Origin: Betaproteobacteria bacterium
GTDB taxonomy: Bacteria; Pseudomonadota; Gammaproteobacteria; Burkholderiales; Burkholderiaceae_A
Assembly: GCA_016868255.1 (NCBI GenBank)
Contig: VGHN01000001.1
Coordinates: 121,206-185,205, forward strand
Length of the DNA stretch: 64,000 nucleotides
Direction: 5' to 3'
Positions 9,616-19,960 of this stretch are shown in pieces (the stretch's first letter is position 1; each line of letters begins with the position of its first letter). The notes beneath the pieces were generated by a model that searched no databases, was not told the origin of the DNA, and saw nothing but the letters and a program-made list of their open reading frames with translations. A program made the position numbers and the translations under genes.

Positions 9616-9624
9616 GACAAGAGT

Positions 9625-10452
9625 TTATGCCGGCTTGGCCTCACGCATGGACAAGGCACCGAGACTGTATTCATGCACTTCTTGGCCAGGAAGTTCTAGA
9701 AGCAGCCCACCCCTTGGACTCACCCCTTGGACTCGTCCCTCCGACTGAAGGCCTCGACCCTCTCTGTCAATGAACTCAACCGACATGAGTTGATAGCGAT
9801 GGAAGGCGTTGAACCGTGCCGCCATCTCATCCGCATCGATCACTGTCTGGAACGAGAGTTGTCCAATTGCTTCAAGCAGGTGCTCAAGGACCTCCTCTCG
9901 ATGAATATTCGGCAGCGATTGAATCAGTCCTGCGGCCGAGAGGCCGTCGGGTGGGGGCTGATTCCAGCGCAGATTGACGCCCACCCCTGCCATAACCCAA
10001 GTCTGACCGCCCGATTGGCTCTGCTGGACCAACACGCCGGCCACCTTGCCTCCGCCCAACAAGAGGTCATTGGGCCATTTAAGTTCCAGCGGCTCGCTTA
10101 GGCGCTGGCCGAGCCATTTCGAGAGTGCGTCCCGAATCACCACGCTCAGCCAGAGGGGCCAAGGAGGGGAATGCCCTGGAGGCAGCCCGAGGCAGACCAA
10201 CTTCTGAAGGGGCCAGGCCACGGTTAAGGCCAGGGCCTCCCCGCTGTGTTGCCATGGCCGCTGATATTGGCCATGGCCCTCCTTCTGCTCCCAGGAGTAA
10301 ACGACGAATCCCCCCTCGAAACCCGGAGGGATTGCACTCGAATTGCGCAGCGACGCCCCTCGCAATAGTCCCAAGGCATGGGTCTGGGTAGACCCCGGTC
10401 CGGTCATGCATACACGTGGCCACATGAGTTGGCATGATACGGAGATGGCCAT
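9625..10452 (-). CDS. birA: Biotin--[acetyl-CoA-carboxylase] ligase (single catalytic domain)
   Basis: EQKEGHGQYQRPW, LKWPNDLLLGGGKVAGVLV, VGVNL; start at 10452 or 10407. Confidence 0.9.
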   Translation of the reverse strand: MAISVSCQLMWPRVCMTGPGSTQTHALGLLRGASLRNSSAIPPGFEGGFVVYSWEQKEGHGQYQRPWQHSGEALALTVAWPLQKLVCLGLPPGHSPPWPLWLSVVIRDALSKWLGQRLSEPLELKWPNDLLLGGGKVAGVLVQQSQSGGQTWVMAGVGVNLRWNQPPPDGLSAAGLIQSLPNIHREEVLEHLLEAIGQLSFQTVIDADEMAARFNAFHRYQLMSVEFIDREGRGLQSEGRVQGVSPRGGLLLELPGQEVHEYSLGALSMREAKPA

Positions 10453-11635
10453 CTCAATTCGACACCGAGCACGGTGGGAACTCTGGGTCCTTGGCTTGGG
10501 CTTGATTGCGAGCATCGGTCTCATTAGCCTGCACCCCTTCGAAGGGTGGCGATGGCCATCGAGCAACCCATTGGGCTTTTTGTGGGCGCCCCTGCCACGT
10601 TATCGGACCCGATTCGATCTCTGGGCGAATTTTCTCGCCTACGTGCCTCTGGGCCTAGCGTGGGCGGCCATCTGGGGCCATCGCGGGGTCCTTCGTGCGA
10701 TGGCAATGGCAGTCGGCTTGGCCGCAGCACTGTCTTTCTCGATGGAGTTCACACAGGCCTTTCTTCCGAGCCGCAGGCCCCAATGGCTCGACCTCGCCCT
10801 CAATTGCCTCGGCGCCCTCGTCGGCTCGTTAATGTGGCTCCTCAGCCTTCGAGCCGCTCGACCACGGCCGGATCGGGGTGCGCGACACGTCTGGGGAAGT
10901 GGCCCCATCAGCCTAGCGGGTGCCACCGTTCTAACTCTGCTTTGGATCTTCGCCCAGGCGGCCAACACAGGGCCTTGGTTGGCATTCGGGGGACTCATGC
11001 CGGAGGTCGTCGGCTGGCGCCCATTTGCTCCATCGACAAGTATGGGCGGGCCGCTGACCGAGGCGGAGAGAGTGCTGACGGAGGCCAGCCTGGTTTTTTG
11101 CGCGCTGCTTGGGTTGGCCATTCATATTCGACTGGGTCTCGCTGGGCGCAATAACGAATGGCTCGCCAGGCTCTCGGAGAGTTGGCCGTGGATGGTGGGA
11201 CTCTCGATTGGCCTGGGGCTCATTGCACGCTTTTGTTGGATTTGGGCCTTCTCCAAAGAGCCCATCGGCACAGAGGGGTTTGCCTCTCAGATCGAGGCTT
11301 GGTTGAGCCCGGGCGTTCAAGCGGGCTTGCTCTTTACCGCGCTTGGGGGAGCAGCCGTCTCGTTTCTTGGTCCTGCCCGCCTCTGTATCTTGGGCTTGGT
11401 ATTGGCGGGAGTACTCGCAGCGCTCTCCTCGGGCCTGCCTTTGACTCATTCTGGCGGCGCGGGAGAGCCTCTGCTCATCGCGCCAAGAGGCGAGTGGGCG
11501 AATTTGAAGGGCCTTGCCAGTTGGGCCGCCGACCTATGGCCATTCGCATCAGCGGCATGGCTGGCGCTGTGGCTGTCTCGAACGCATCTGATGCGTGGTC
11601 TGGGAGTTCGGCGGCCTTCACGGCTTAAACTATGA
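10445..11635 (+). CDS. VanZ-like family membrane protein
   Basis: VanZ pattern DLWANFLAYVPLG..EFTQAFLPSRRPQWLDLALNCLGALVG. Confidence 0.82.
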   Translation: MAISIRHRARWELWVLGLGLIASIGLISLHPFEGWRWPSSNPLGFLWAPLPRYRTRFDLWANFLAYVPLGLAWAAIWGHRGVLRAMAMAVGLAAALSFSMEFTQAFLPSRRPQWLDLALNCLGALVGSLMWLLSLRAARPRPDRGARHVWGSGPISLAGATVLTLLWIFAQAANTGPWLAFGGLMPEVVGWRPFAPSTSMGGPLTEAERVLTEASLVFCALLGLAIHIRLGLAGRNNEWLARLSESWPWMVGLSIGLGLIARFCWIWAFSKEPIGTEGFASQIEAWLSPGVQAGLLFTALGGAAVSFLGPARLCILGLVLAGVLAALSSGLPLTHSGGAGEPLLIAPRGEWANLKGLASWAADLWPFASAAWLALWLSRTHLMRGLGVRRPSRLKL

Positions 11636-11638
11636 GTC

Positions 11639-11959
11639 ATGAGCATCTACAAGCACCATGTATTTTTCTGCATCAACCAGAGAGAGGGCGGCGCCGAGTG
11701 CTGTAACAACTGTGGGGGCTCCCAATTGCAGGCCTACGCGAAGGAGAAGATTCAATCCCTTCGGCTCAATGGTCCCGGCAAGGTGAGGGTCAACAGGGCG
11801 GGTTGCCTCGACCAGTGTGACAGGGGCCCCGTTGCCGTCGTCTACCCCGAAGGCGTCTGGTACCAACTCTTTGATGAGTCCGACGTCGACGAGATTATTC
11901 AAGAGCACCTAATTGGCGGGCGGCCCGTGGCGCGGCTTCGCATCGCCGATGAACGCTAA
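11639..11959 (+). CDS. (2Fe-2S) thioredoxin-like ferredoxin
   Basis: [48 protein letters not shown]. Confidence 0.88.
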   Translation: MSIYKHHVFFCINQREGGAECCNNCGGSQLQAYAKEKIQSLRLNGPGKVRVNRAGCLDQCDRGPVAVVYPEGVWYQLFDESDVDEIIQEHLIGGRPVARLRIADER

Positions 11960-12608
11960 GACCGAGGTTCTGCGGATTCCGGGCCCAACGGGCCAGCTCG
12001 AGTTGGCCATTGATCGGCCGGAGGGGCCCGCCCGTGGGATTGCGGTCATCGCTCATCCCCATCCCCTCTTCGGTGGCACGAAAGACAACAAAGTGGTTCA
12101 GACCATTGCGCGTGCCATGCTCTCCCGTGAGATGGCCTGTGTTCGGCCGAGCTTTCGCGGTGTTGGGGGCAGCGAAGGGGTCCATGACCATGGCCAAGGC
12201 GAGAGGGATGACCTATGGGCCGCGTGGCAGTGGGCCGAGCAGCACCTTGGAGCCGAAGCGGGGGATAAGCGCTGGCAGGCTGGCTTTTCATTTGGCGCGG
12301 TGATGTCAAGCCATCTTGCTGTTGAATGGCTCGACCGACGAAGTGCCATGGGGTTGGCACCCCTCGGTTTGTCCGCCTGCCTTCTGGTGGGTCTGGCCAC
12401 TGAGCGAATGAACCCAGCCCCACCGGTTCTTGGCGTTACGCGAATGATTCATGGTGAAGAGGACGACGTGGCAAGCCTCTCTGGGGCTCTTGAATACGCG
12501 CGACCACACCACCAGCCCATTCTAGTGTTGCCTGGGGCGGGGCATTTTTTTCACGGTCTGCTCATCGAGTTGCGAGAAATGGTCCTCACAAGCCTCTCCA
12601 ATGCCTAA
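11949..12608 (+). CDS. Alpha/beta hydrolase (COG2945 type)
   Basis: [40 protein letters not shown]. Confidence 0.88.
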   Translation: MNAKTEVLRIPGPTGQLELAIDRPEGPARGIAVIAHPHPLFGGTKDNKVVQTIARAMLSREMACVRPSFRGVGGSEGVHDHGQGERDDLWAAWQWAEQHLGAEAGDKRWQAGFSFGAVMSSHLAVEWLDRRSAMGLAPLGLSACLLVGLATERMNPAPPVLGVTRMIHGEEDDVASLSGALEYARPHHQPILVLPGAGHFFHGLLIELREMVLTSLSNA

Positions 12609-13863
12609 GAATCTCAGAAGAGCCCTCCTCTCCGAAGCCCTTCAGTGCAGTCTTCTGGCCGCGGGCATATTGGGTTTGCCCCGCGAAGTTTTTTCCCAGG
12701 CCCTCGCGAACAATTCAAAGACAGTGGCAGAGCCGGACTGGCCCATTGCGAACCCTGTCACGGCCAGGGCTTGGATTCTCGTGGATCTCACCACGGGGCA
12801 GTCGCTGGCCGGTCAAGAAGACAGCCGCCCCCTGGAACCCGGTGGGCTCACCTCCATGATGACCGCCTACCTCGCCCTGGCTGCACTTCGGGACCGGCAG
12901 CTCCGCATGCAGCAGGTGATTCCCGGGCCCGATCCTGCGAGTGTGCCGGCGGGTCCGAAGATGTTCCTGCCTCCATCAGGCGCCACAGTAAAGGAGTTGC
13001 TTGTTGGGGTCTTCTTAATTGGCGCTCTCGATGCGGCCATTGCTCTGGCCAACGCCATTGCAGGAGGCGAGGAACAATTTGTCGCTCTGATGAATGAGAC
13101 TGCCCGGCGCCTGGGCATGGAGTCGACTCGTTTTGTGAATGCAACAGGCACCCCGGGGGCTGTGGGCGCAAGTGGCGCCGGGAGCACCGCAAGACCCGTT
13201 ACCACAGCGCGAGACCTCGCCTTGCTCGGGTTGCGCACCTATCAAGAGTTTCCCGATGTTCTCCAGATCACCACCCAGCGCGAGTTCGTTGCCAACGGCA
13301 TTCGCCAGACCAACCGCAACCGGCTGCTCTGGCTCGATCGAAGCGTCGACGGCTTTCTTGCGACCGATCAGAGTCTGGCCTCGTCTTGCTTAGTGACTGC
13401 TCGTCGCCCCCAGCCACTTGGGCCGAAGGAGCAAATTCAGCGCCGAATCATGCTCGTTCTACTGGAGTCCAAGAGCATCGAGGCCCGTGCCCAGGAGACC
13501 CTCGAACTACTCAATTTCGGGTTTCAACAATTTGACCTGGTTCGACTCTTTCGGCAAGACGCGCTACCGGCCTCAATTGAAGTGTTCAAAGGTGTTCGTC
13601 CCAAAGTCAAGACTGAGTTTCGACAAGATGTCATGGTTGCAGCCCCACGGCGCCAGATTCCGCTGCTGCGCGCAGAGATGGAGACTGCACAGGGGCTTGT
13701 CGCGCCTGTCACGGCTGGTCAGGCTGTTGGTGCCCTGCGGATCTCGCTTGGAAACCTTGCCATTCATCGGGTTGACTTGGTGGCCGCCGAGTCCATTGAA
13801 TCGGCGGGCCTCCTAGGGCGGGCCATCGACAGCCTCCGACTCATTGTGAAGACACTGCCATGA
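12601..13863 (+). CDS. PBP5/6-family D-alanyl-D-alanine carboxypeptidase homologue, predicted catalytically inactive
   Basis: Overall PBP5/6 pattern (ARAWILVDLTTGQSLAG, MMTAYLAL, RNRLLWLDRSVDG, C-terminal amphipathic tail), but SxxK, SxN and KTG are absent. Confidence 0.85.
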   Translation: MPKNLRRALLSEALQCSLLAAGILGLPREVFSQALANNSKTVAEPDWPIANPVTARAWILVDLTTGQSLAGQEDSRPLEPGGLTSMMTAYLALAALRDRQLRMQQVIPGPDPASVPAGPKMFLPPSGATVKELLVGVFLIGALDAAIALANAIAGGEEQFVALMNETARRLGMESTRFVNATGTPGAVGASGAGSTARPVTTARDLALLGLRTYQEFPDVLQITTQREFVANGIRQTNRNRLLWLDRSVDGFLATDQSLASSCLVTARRPQPLGPKEQIQRRIMLVLLESKSIEARAQETLELLNFGFQQFDLVRLFRQDALPASIEVFKGVRPKVKTEFRQDVMVAAPRRQIPLLRAEMETAQGLVAPVTAGQAVGALRISLGNLAIHRVDLVAAESIESAGLLGRAIDSLRLIVKTLP

Positions 13864-14750
13864 TTCTCGAAGCGACGTTTCCCTCAGAGCTGGATCCCTC
13901 GGCACCCGCGTTCCTCAATGGGCATTGGACGACGCTCTCGGAGGCAAAGGTGTCGGTCCTGGACCGCGGCTTTCTCTTCGGTGATGGCGTCTATGAAGTG
14001 GTCCCGGTCTACAGTCGACGTCCCTTTGCCTGGGATCTTCACCTCGATCGGTTGACTCGCAGCCTGTCATCGATTGCACTGCACTTGGAGCACCCCTTTG
14101 ACTGGACTGGACTCGTCACAGAGATGACCAAGCGGGCAAACACCGACGATCAATTCATCTACATTCAAGTGACGCGAGGAGTGGCCAAGCGCGACCATGC
14201 ATTCCCCCGCCCTGGCGTGTCTCCCACCATCCTCGCGATGGTCTCACCCTTTAAGCGACCCAGTCAGCAAGATCGAGAGCGGGGTATCCGAGCGATTTCG
14301 GTTCCCGATGAGCGCTGGCTTCGCTGTGACATTAAGTCGGTGGCCCTTCTCGGTAACGTACTCGCAAGAGAGGCGGCTGTGGCCCAGGGTGCCCAGGAGG
14401 CGCTGCTGATTCGCGATGGCCTGCTCACGGAGGGGGCGGCTTCCAACATATGGGTCGTTCGAGAGCAACGGCTTATTAGTCCGCCAAGAGGCCGGCAGAT
14501 GCTCGCTGGCATTCGCCTCTCACTCATTCCGCGGCTGGCCAAAGAGCTGGGCATCGAGGTGGCCTTCGGTGAGGTCCGCGAAGACGAATTGCCCGAGGCG
14601 ACTGAGCTCATGATGAGCTCGGCCACCAAAGAGCTGTTGCCATTCACGCAGCTCAACCATCAACCCGTGGGAGACGGGCGCCCAGGCCCCATCTACAAGG
14701 CGCTGCGTGCGGCTTACGACGAGGCAATTGAGAAACATCGGGTCGCCTGA
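13860..14750 (+). CDS. dat: D-amino acid aminotransferase (PLP fold type IV)
   Basis: DRGFLFGDGVYEVVPVY, DIKSVALLGNVLA (PLP Lys), EGAASNIWVV. Confidence 0.88.
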   Translation: MILEATFPSELDPSAPAFLNGHWTTLSEAKVSVLDRGFLFGDGVYEVVPVYSRRPFAWDLHLDRLTRSLSSIALHLEHPFDWTGLVTEMTKRANTDDQFIYIQVTRGVAKRDHAFPRPGVSPTILAMVSPFKRPSQQDRERGIRAISVPDERWLRCDIKSVALLGNVLAREAAVAQGAQEALLIRDGLLTEGAASNIWVVREQRLISPPRGRQMLAGIRLSLIPRLAKELGIEVAFGEVREDELPEATELMMSSATKELLPFTQLNHQPVGDGRPGPIYKALRAAYDEAIEKHRVA

Positions 14751-14782
14751 GCATCAGCCCACCACCCCGCAAGACAGTCAAT

Positions 14783-15094
14783 ATGTCCAACATGCCCAAT
14801 AAGCCTCCCGGTCGCCCAGAAGAAGGTGCGACCGACCGGGTCTCCCTCTTGACCTTCCCTTGTGCATTCCCGATCAAGGTGATGGGAGAGCGTCGCGATG
14901 GCTTCGCCGAGGAGATCATTCGATCGATCGCAGGCGAGACCGGCCCGCTCCAAGAGAGCCAGATCGAGATGCGCACGAGTCGGCAGGCGAAGTACCTGGG
15001 GCTCACCATCACCGTCAATGCCGAGTCTCAAGCCCAACTCGACCGAATCTATCGAACACTGACTTCGCACCCATGGGTCAAGGTCGTCCTCTAA
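14783..15094 (+). CDS. DUF493 (YbeD-like) protein
   Basis: LLTFPCAFPIKVMG.. SRQAKYLGLTITVNAESQAQLDRIYRTL; adjacent to lipB. Confidence 0.92.
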   Translation: MSNMPNKPPGRPEEGATDRVSLLTFPCAFPIKVMGERRDGFAEEIIRSIAGETGPLQESQIEMRTSRQAKYLGLTITVNAESQAQLDRIYRTLTSHPWVKVVL

Positions 15095-15726
15095 GTGCCC
15101 CTCGCATCCGGATTTTTCGCGAGGCGGATTACGAGGAATCGGTGGGCCAGATGCAGGAGTGGCTGGATCAAGCGGAACCCAACACGCCTGAAGAAATATG
15201 GCTCATTGAACACAAGCCCGTCTTCACCCTCGGGTTGGCGGCCGACCCTATTCATGTCATCGCGCCCGGTGACATCCGTGTGGTTCAGGCCAACCGCGGG
15301 GGAGAAGTGACTTATCACGGGCCAGGGCAGTTGGTGGTCTATCCCCTCGTGAATCTGGCTTCGCATGGACTCATGGTGCGCGAATGGGTGCGACTGCTCG
15401 AGGACAGCATTCTGAGTTGGGTTCTCGGCCTGGGGGTGAGAGGTGCCTGCCGATGGCCCGGTGAGCCAGGCGTCTATTTCCCGGTCGATCAGCGTCTTGC
15501 CAAGTTCGCAGCCCTTGGGCTCAAGATTCGCAGGGGGTTTAGCTCCCATGGGTTGGCCATCAACGTGCAAATGAACCTTGAGCCCTTTAGTCGAATTCAT
15601 CCCTGTGGCCATGCGGACCTCGAGTCAATTGATCTCGCTAGAATGGGCGTGACACTCGATTGGCAATCAGCGGCAGAAAGTTTCTCCAAACACCTGATCG
15701 AAATCCTCGAAACCACCCGGCCATGA
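15073..15726 (+). CDS. lipB: Octanoyltransferase
   Basis: [53 protein letters not shown]; start 15073 or GTG 15094. Confidence 0.94.
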   Translation: MGQGRPLSAPRIRIFREADYEESVGQMQEWLDQAEPNTPEEIWLIEHKPVFTLGLAADPIHVIAPGDIRVVQANRGGEVTYHGPGQLVVYPLVNLASHGLMVREWVRLLEDSILSWVLGLGVRGACRWPGEPGVYFPVDQRLAKFAALGLKIRRGFSSHGLAINVQMNLEPFSRIHPCGHADLESIDLARMGVTLDWQSAAESFSKHLIEILETTRP

Positions 15727-16709
15727 CCGACCAAGCACAACGCAGGCGCCTCGACCTTGGGCCACAGAAGCCGTCGCCCAAACTCAAGGGCGCAGCCAAG
15801 ACTGAAAAGATCCCAATCAAGATCGTGCCTGCACCATCGCCCGATAAGCCCAGCTGGATTCGAGTGAAGGCGCCTTCTCCCAACACGCGTTTTTTTGAGA
15901 TCAAGTCGATTCTTCGAGAACATGGGCTGCACACAGTCTGCGAAGAGGCCTCTTGCCCCAACATCGGCGAGTGCTTCGGGCATGGCACCGCCACTTTTAT
16001 GATCATGGGCGACAAGTGCACACGGCGTTGCCCTTTTTGCGATGTGGGGCATGGCAGGCCAGACCCCCTCAACCCAGATGAGCCAAAGAATCTCGCCGCC
16101 ACAATTGCTGCTCTGAAATTGCGCTATGTGGTGATCACGAGCGTCGACCGAGATGACCTCAGAGACGGGGGGGCACAACACTTTGTCGATTGCATCCGGG
16201 CCACGCGAGAATCATCGCCTTCGACAAAAATTGAGGTTCTTGTACCCGACTTCCGTGGCCGCCTCGATCGGGCACTGGCCATTTTAGAGGCGGCGCCTCC
16301 TGATATCATGAATCACAATCTCGAAACCGTGCCGCGCCTCTACAAGGCCGCAAGACCGGGTTCGGATTATTCTCACTCTCTGCATCTTCTCAAAGCCTTC
16401 AAGCAAAAGGTGTCCGGTGTTCCCACCAAAAGCGGAATCATGCTGGGCCTAGGGGAGACATTTGATGAGGTGGTGTCCGTCATGCGCGACCTTAGAGAGC
16501 ATCGGGTCGACATGATCACCATCGGCCAGTACCTGGCGCCCTCAAATGCCCATTTGCCAGTGGTTCGATACGTGACCCCAGAGGAGTTTGCCAAGCTGGA
16601 GACCCTGGCAATCGAACTGGGTTTTGCGCATGCTGCAGTGGGCCCCCTGGTTCGCTCCTCCTACCATGCGGACCAGCAAGCGCTATCAGCCGGGCAGTTC
16701 AGCTCGTAG
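15723..16709 (+). CDS. lipA: Lipoyl synthase
   Basis: [34 protein letters not shown] radical SAM motifs. Confidence 0.97.
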   Translation: MTDQAQRRRLDLGPQKPSPKLKGAAKTEKIPIKIVPAPSPDKPSWIRVKAPSPNTRFFEIKSILREHGLHTVCEEASCPNIGECFGHGTATFMIMGDKCTRRCPFCDVGHGRPDPLNPDEPKNLAATIAALKLRYVVITSVDRDDLRDGGAQHFVDCIRATRESSPSTKIEVLVPDFRGRLDRALAILEAAPPDIMNHNLETVPRLYKAARPGSDYSHSLHLLKAFKQKVSGVPTKSGIMLGLGETFDEVVSVMRDLREHRVDMITIGQYLAPSNAHLPVVRYVTPEEFAKLETLAIELGFAHAAVGPLVRSSYHADQQALSAGQFSS

Positions 16710-17183
16710 CCAACGCCGCAAGCCTTCGAAGTCGGGGACACCCACGTAGCGTTTGTGTATCTGTCCACTGGAATCGACAACGAAAGTAGTGGGGGTCACC
16801 GAGACATTGCCCCAAGCCTTTGCCCAGCGGCCATCTGTATCGTGGATCACCCAAAACGGCAGCGCTCGGTCTTCAACAAATCGGCTGAGGAACTCTGGCT
16901 TGTCGTAATGCATGGCCACGGCAATGGTTTTAAATCCCTTTGACTCGAACTCTTTGTGCAAAGCCACGATATCGGGCATCTCTCGAACACAGGTGACACA
17001 ACTCGTGGCCCAAAAATTAACCAGATAGGGCTTGCCAGTCAGGGACTGAGTATCAATGGTTTGGCCTTGCAGGTTCGCACTTGCAACCCTTGGGGCAGGA
17101 CTGCCCTGGGTGGCCCAAATGCCCGCAAGTGCAAGCAGGGCAACGCCCACCAAGGCCAGAATGAGGCGCGCTTTGCTGGACAT
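16686..17183 (-). CDS. TlpA-like thiol:disulfide thioredoxin-fold protein
   Basis: N-terminal membrane anchor, [15 protein letters not shown] CxxC motif. Confidence 0.88.
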   Translation of the reverse strand: MSSKARLILALVGVALLALAGIWATQGSPAPRVASANLQGQTIDTQSLTGKPYLVNFWATSCVTCVREMPDIVALHKEFESKGFKTIAVAMHYDKPEFLSRFVEDRALPFWVIHDTDGRWAKAWGNVSVTPTTFVVDSSGQIHKRYVGVPDFEGLRRWLRAELPG

Positions 17184-17195
17184 CGATGTCGCTCG

Positions 17196-17891
17196 CTAGC
17201 GAACCGGCGTGACCTTGGCTGCGCCGGGGTCTTGGCTCTGCCCGCCCTGGGCTTCTGGCGCGGGCTTGTTGCCTTGCAAGGCCGTATCAATCGCTCTCGC
17301 TTGGTCGTCAGTGATCACCTCGAAGGCCTGGATCACCCTTCTCGTTCCGGGCACTCGTGAAGCAATTTCAGACGCCCGTGTGGCCTCTCGTTGAGTCACC
17401 AGTCCCATGAGGAAAACCGTGCCGGACTCGGTCACCACCTTGATCAGGTTGCCGTTGACATCTCGAGAGTCGAGCAACGCTGCCTTGACCCTTGTTGTCA
17501 GAACGACATCCGTGCCGTAGGTCATCGTGGTGGCGGGTGCTCCCACAAAGACCTCATTGATCACAGAGCGAACATTTTCAATCTTGGAGACGATCTGACC
17601 GATTTCTGTCTTGGTGGCCTGATCGGGGGCAAAGCCAGTAATTAGCGCCGTGCGATTAAACGACGTCACGCTGGGTTTAACAGCTGCATCGCCCTTGAAC
17701 CGGTCTCTGAATCGATTGAATGCCTTGAGCTCAATGGCCTGGTCTTCGGCTTGGGCGCCCGTGGTTCGACGCTCGGTAATCGAGAGCGCCCCCACAACCA
17801 TGCCAGTGGCCACGACAGGGAAACAGCCCGTTAGAAGGTTCGCAGCAGCCAGAGAAGATGCTGAGACCAAAAAGAGACGGCGATTTGTCAT
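17196..17891 (-). CDS. BON-domain lipoprotein (DolP/OsmY-like)
   Basis: Lipobox NLLTGC; two BON-like repeats; next to yraN. Confidence 0.85.
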   Translation of the reverse strand: MTNRRLFLVSASSLAAANLLTGCFPVVATGMVVGALSITERRTTGAQAEDQAIELKAFNRFRDRFKGDAAVKPSVTSFNRTALITGFAPDQATKTEIGQIVSKIENVRSVINEVFVGAPATTMTYGTDVVLTTRVKAALLDSRDVNGNLIKVVTESGTVFLMGLVTQREATRASEIASRVPGTRRVIQAFEVITDDQARAIDTALQGNKPAPEAQGGQSQDPGAAKVTPVR

Positions 17892-17946
17892 GAGAGCTCC
17901 TGTGTTGGGAATCCCAATTATAGGAGCGGAGTCGATGCCCGTTCGT

Positions 17947-18285
17947 TCAAATCGCATTGCGCAGCCACTGCAATTCTCCGGGCTCAATGAGGACCAGATC
18001 GAAGCGGGAACCCTTGTATCGAGGGGCTGGCCCATGGCCGCTCGCCTCGCGCTGGGCAGTTGAGAGCCATGCCAATGCAGCCAACCGCAGCCTGCGCTGT
18101 TTGGCCCGCCCCACCGAGGCCAGGGCGCCCCCGAAGGAGCGGCTCGCTCGATAACGAACCTCTACAAAGACCACTTCGTCTCCCTCCATCATCACCAAGT
18201 CAATTTCTCCAAAGGGGTATCGGGCCTGCCTCTCAACAAGCGCAAGGCCCCTGCCCTGGAGATACTGAAGGGCGCGCTCTTCCAT
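17947..18285 (-). CDS. yraN: YraN family (UPF0102) endonuclease-like protein
   Basis: RYPFGEIDLVMMEGDEVVFVEVRYR. Confidence 0.9.
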   Translation of the reverse strand: MEERALQYLQGRGLALVERQARYPFGEIDLVMMEGDEVVFVEVRYRASRSFGGALASVGRAKQRRLRLAALAWLSTAQREASGHGPAPRYKGSRFDLVLIEPGELQWLRNAI

Positions 18286-18329
18286 GAGATACCCTTTGGT
18301 CTGCTTTGGACTCGGCAATTGCAACCCCC

Positions 18330-19244
18330 ATGACTCAGACAATGACGAATTTGCAAGCAGGCCTCTACCTGGTGGCCACGCCAATTGGCCATTTGGGTGA
18401 TATCAGCCCGAGAGCCCGGCTGGTTCTCGAGCACGCCGACCGAGTCGCCGCCGAGGACACCCGCCACTCCAAATTAATGCTTCAAGCCCTGGGGGTCCGC
18501 ACCAAGGCGCCACTTGTGTCTTTGCACGCCCACAACGAGGCCCAGCAGACCGTCGCATTGGTCGAGGCCATTGGCCGCGGATTGTCGATTGCGTTGATTT
18601 CCGATGCGGGGACGCCCGCGGTATCGGACCCAGGGGCCCGCCTTGTGGCTGCAGCACATCGGGCCGGTGCGATAGTGACCCCCATTCCCGGTCCCAGCGC
18701 CCTCACGGCCGCACTGAGTGTCTCTGGTCTCGAGGCGCCCGACGACTCGCCCATCTGTTTTTGGGGTTTCTTGCCCAATCGAGCCAATACCCGGCGAGCT
18801 CGCTTTCAGATCCTCTCGAGAACCCCAGGCCTGCACGCGGTGTTCGAATCCCCACATCGCATTCACGAGGCCCTGATCGATGCGAACGAATTGCTCGGCC
18901 CCAACACAACCATGCTTCTCGCCCGGGAACTAACCAAGCAGTTCGAGACATTGTTGCAAGGCTCGGTTGCGGAGGTTCGGTCTCGCTTTGTCTCGGCGCT
19001 TGCCGTCGATAGCAAGGCCGATCGAGGCGAATACGTTTTGCTATTCAGGGTTGAAGAGGCGTCGGTGAAGGGGGACTCAACGGACTGGGGCTCCACAGTC
19101 TGGGCGGATGAACTCAGAGCACATATTCCAGCCGCTGCCCTGGCGAAAATCCTCTCTAAGGCTTTCGGTCTTAAGAGAGAAGCGGCCTATGGCCTTGCCG
19201 TCGGCCCCACAAAGGCCGGGGGGCGAGGCAAGCCAGGGCCTTGA
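18330..19244 (+). CDS. rsmI: 16S rRNA (cytidine1402-2'-O)-methyltransferase
   Basis: GLYLVATPIGHLGDISPRA, AAEDTRHS, SDAGTPAVSDPGARLV. Confidence 0.95.
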   Translation: MTQTMTNLQAGLYLVATPIGHLGDISPRARLVLEHADRVAAEDTRHSKLMLQALGVRTKAPLVSLHAHNEAQQTVALVEAIGRGLSIALISDAGTPAVSDPGARLVAAAHRAGAIVTPIPGPSALTAALSVSGLEAPDDSPICFWGFLPNRANTRRARFQILSRTPGLHAVFESPHRIHEALIDANELLGPNTTMLLARELTKQFETLLQGSVAEVRSRFVSALAVDSKADRGEYVLLFRVEEASVKGDSTDWGSTVWADELRAHIPAAALAKILSKAFGLKREAAYGLAVGPTKAGGRGKPGP

Positions 19245-19247
19245 GGT

Positions 19248-19916
19248 CTATGCCCCCCTGCCTCTGGACTTTTTGATGAGGAAATCGACAACCGCCAGAG
19301 AGCGCTGATGGCTGCCGCCGACCATGGCCGGGGATGTGACGTAACGGCCATTGACGGTGAATCGGGGAACACCATCGACTTCATGGCTTTGTTGTAAGTC
19401 CACCGCCCGTTTCATTTGATTGGCGACTGCAGGCGACTGCCAACTGCGCTCAAATCGGGCCATGTCGAGCGATGCTGTCTTGGCCCAAGAAAAAATTTCG
19501 GCTTCGGAGGCCAGTGGCTGGCGGTTGAGATGAATGGCTTCAAAGGCCTTCTGGTGCGTGGCATCTGGACTCATCATGGCCTCGAGGGTGTAGAAGAGTT
19601 GCTGCTGGGCAGAGCCCCTAAATGCGACATGGGCCTTGCGAAAAACGACATCCGCTGGAAGCTTGGAAACCCAAGACTTCAGGTAAGGCTCCAGGGCAAA
19701 GCAATGGGGACAGGCGTACCAAAAGAACTCCAGCACCTCGATCTTCCCCTGCGCAAGCCCAGTGGGAACGGGGCGCCCCAGTTGACGGAAATCAATCCCT
19801 TCATCGATGGTTGCCGCTGTCAGTGGCCGGCCCGCCCACCCCAGAAGCCCAGCGAACGAGGCTGCTCCAATAATGATTCGACGTCTGGGGGAAGTTGCTT
19901 TCATTCGAATCTCCAT
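19248..19916 (-). CDS. dsbA: Thiol:disulfide interchange protein DsbA
   Basis: FFWYACPHCFALEPYL; cis-Pro GVPRFTVNG. Confidence 0.92.
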   Translation of the reverse strand: MEIRMKATSPRRRIIIGAASFAGLLGWAGRPLTAATIDEGIDFRQLGRPVPTGLAQGKIEVLEFFWYACPHCFALEPYLKSWVSKLPADVVFRKAHVAFRGSAQQQLFYTLEAMMSPDATHQKAFEAIHLNRQPLASEAEIFSWAKTASLDMARFERSWQSPAVANQMKRAVDLQQSHEVDGVPRFTVNGRYVTSPAMVGGSHQRSLAVVDFLIKKSRGRGA

Positions 19917-19924
19917 CGTTTTAC

Positions 19925-19960
19925 AGGCTCACTAGGCTCACTAGGCTTACTATGCTTACT
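19925..19960. repeat. Four tandem 9-bp repeats AGGCTCACT/AGGCTCACT/AGGCTTACT/ATGCTTACT
   Basis: Read directly in the sequence between dsbA start and the SPOR gene stop. Confidence 0.9.

Noticed and set aside
19152-19181. CTCTCTAAG...CTTAAGAGAG inverted repeat
   Set aside because: Lies inside the rsmI coding region with no T-tract; likely chance or codon-driven.
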